11,996 nucleotides of DNA, from positions 1 to 11,996 of the forward strand of contig WTGR01000094.1 of NCBI GenBank assembly GCA_011523485.1. Reading direction: 5' to 3'. Below the pieces are notes generated by a model. It was not told the DNA's origin and ran no database searches. It saw nothing but the letters and a program-made list of their open reading frames with translations. Of the stretch, positions 10,267 through 11,996 are shown in pieces; within the stretch, counting starts at the first letter, position 1, and every line of letters starts with the position of its first letter. A program made the translations under genes and the position numbers. Origin of the DNA: Acidobacteriota bacterium. Lineage in GTDB: Bacteria; Acidobacteriota; Vicinamibacteria; Vicinamibacterales; UBA8438.

Positions 10267-10578
10267 TCAGTGGGTCGGTTGCCGGCCCGAAGAAGCCGAC
10301 AGGCGGGTCACGCCGTCGATCTGCCGCAGCAGGCGGCTGACGACCTCGTCACCGTGCTCGCGGGCGCACAAGCGATCCACGTTCGCCATCAGCTTGCGAA
10401 GGGCCGCGTCCACGTCGGTCATCGTCTTCTGCGAGTAGTACTCGCGCTGCTGGTCCAGGCACTGCCAATGCTTGCGCAACTCTTCTCTGTAGAAATCGGA
10501 TCGAGCGGAAGGTGCGCGAACCAGGCAGCCACTGTCGGGATGCGGCGAGCGGGGAGGCTCGCTGTTGGTCAGCGGCAT
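10267..10578 (-). CDS. Hypothetical 103-residue protein, mirror copy
   Basis: Identical to the unrecognised small helical protein at 1419-1730, starting at ATG 10576-10578. It has the same Pro/Ser-rich N-terminus and charged amphipathic helical body, and the same promoter lies upstream at 10595-10624. It does not count as conservation evidence because it is the same sequence inverted. Confidence 0.58.
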   Translation of the reverse strand: MPLTNSEPPRSPHPDSGCLVRAPSARSDFYREELRKHWQCLDQQREYYSQKTMTDVDAALRKLMANVDRLCAREHGDEVVSRLLRQIDGVTRLSASSGRQPTH

Positions 10579-10594
10579 GGGTTCGTATTCAGAC

Positions 10595-10624
10595 AGTCTA
10601 GCGACCGGGGCTTCGCTCTGTCAA
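10595..10624 (-). promoter_or_regulatory. Sigma70-type promoter, mirror copy
   Basis: On the minus strand, TTGACA at 10619-10624 and TAGACT at 10595-10600 with an 18-bp spacer, facing the small ORF at 10267-10578. Exact mirror of 1373-1402. Confidence 0.58.
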
Positions 10625-10639
10625 ACCGCCGTCACGAGG

Positions 10640-10653
10640 CGCCCCGGCGGGCG
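10640..10653 (-). terminator. Small GC hairpin after gatB, mirror copy
   Basis: Mirror of 1344-1357: 5-bp GC stem with a 4-base loop, no adjacent U-tract. Weak candidate only. Confidence 0.2.
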
Positions 10654-10658
10654 TCCGT

Positions 10659-11996
<1,338 letters not shown>

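Overview
This window is one 5,998-base segment followed immediately by its own exact reverse complement. The axis lies between bases 5998 and 5999, there is no spacer, and position x on the left arm corresponds to 11997 - x on the right arm. I saw no mismatch at any point I compared: both outer ends, the intergenic gaps, the junction, and every gene product, which recurs unchanged at mirrored coordinates. So there are only about 6 kb of independent sequence, and every gene appears twice in opposite orientation.

The left arm reads, all on the + strand: the 3' part of gatB (cut by the window edge); an 80-bp gap with a GC-rich hairpin and a good sigma70-type promoter; a 103-residue protein I do not recognise; a glycerate 2-kinase of the MOFRL family; rnr (RNase R), overlapping the kinase stop by 4 bp; and the 5' third of selB, which ends at the palindrome axis. 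The right arm is the same series on the - strand, so the two truncated selB copies meet head-on and the two gatB fragments face outward and are cut by the window ends.

The organism is a high-GC bacterium with strong G/C preference at third codon positions. It makes Gln-tRNA and/or Asn-tRNA by the indirect GatCAB amidotransferase route. SelB implies selenocysteine incorporation. A high-GC Acidobacteriota-like source would fit, but that is a weak guess from gene style only. The genes are housekeeping: tRNA-dependent amidation, glycerate phosphorylation, 3'-to-5' RNA decay, and Sec-tRNA delivery. No mobile element, CRISPR array, RNA gene, phage gene or defence system is visible.

The most likely explanation of the palindrome is a fold-back artefact from amplification, library preparation or assembly. 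The axis cuts selB after about 221 codons and sits in a GC-rich self-complementary stretch that could have nucleated the fold-back. I see no convincing undescribed biological system here. The items worth checking are the palindrome itself, the missing standard start codon of the glycerate kinase, and the unrecognised small protein with its own promoter.
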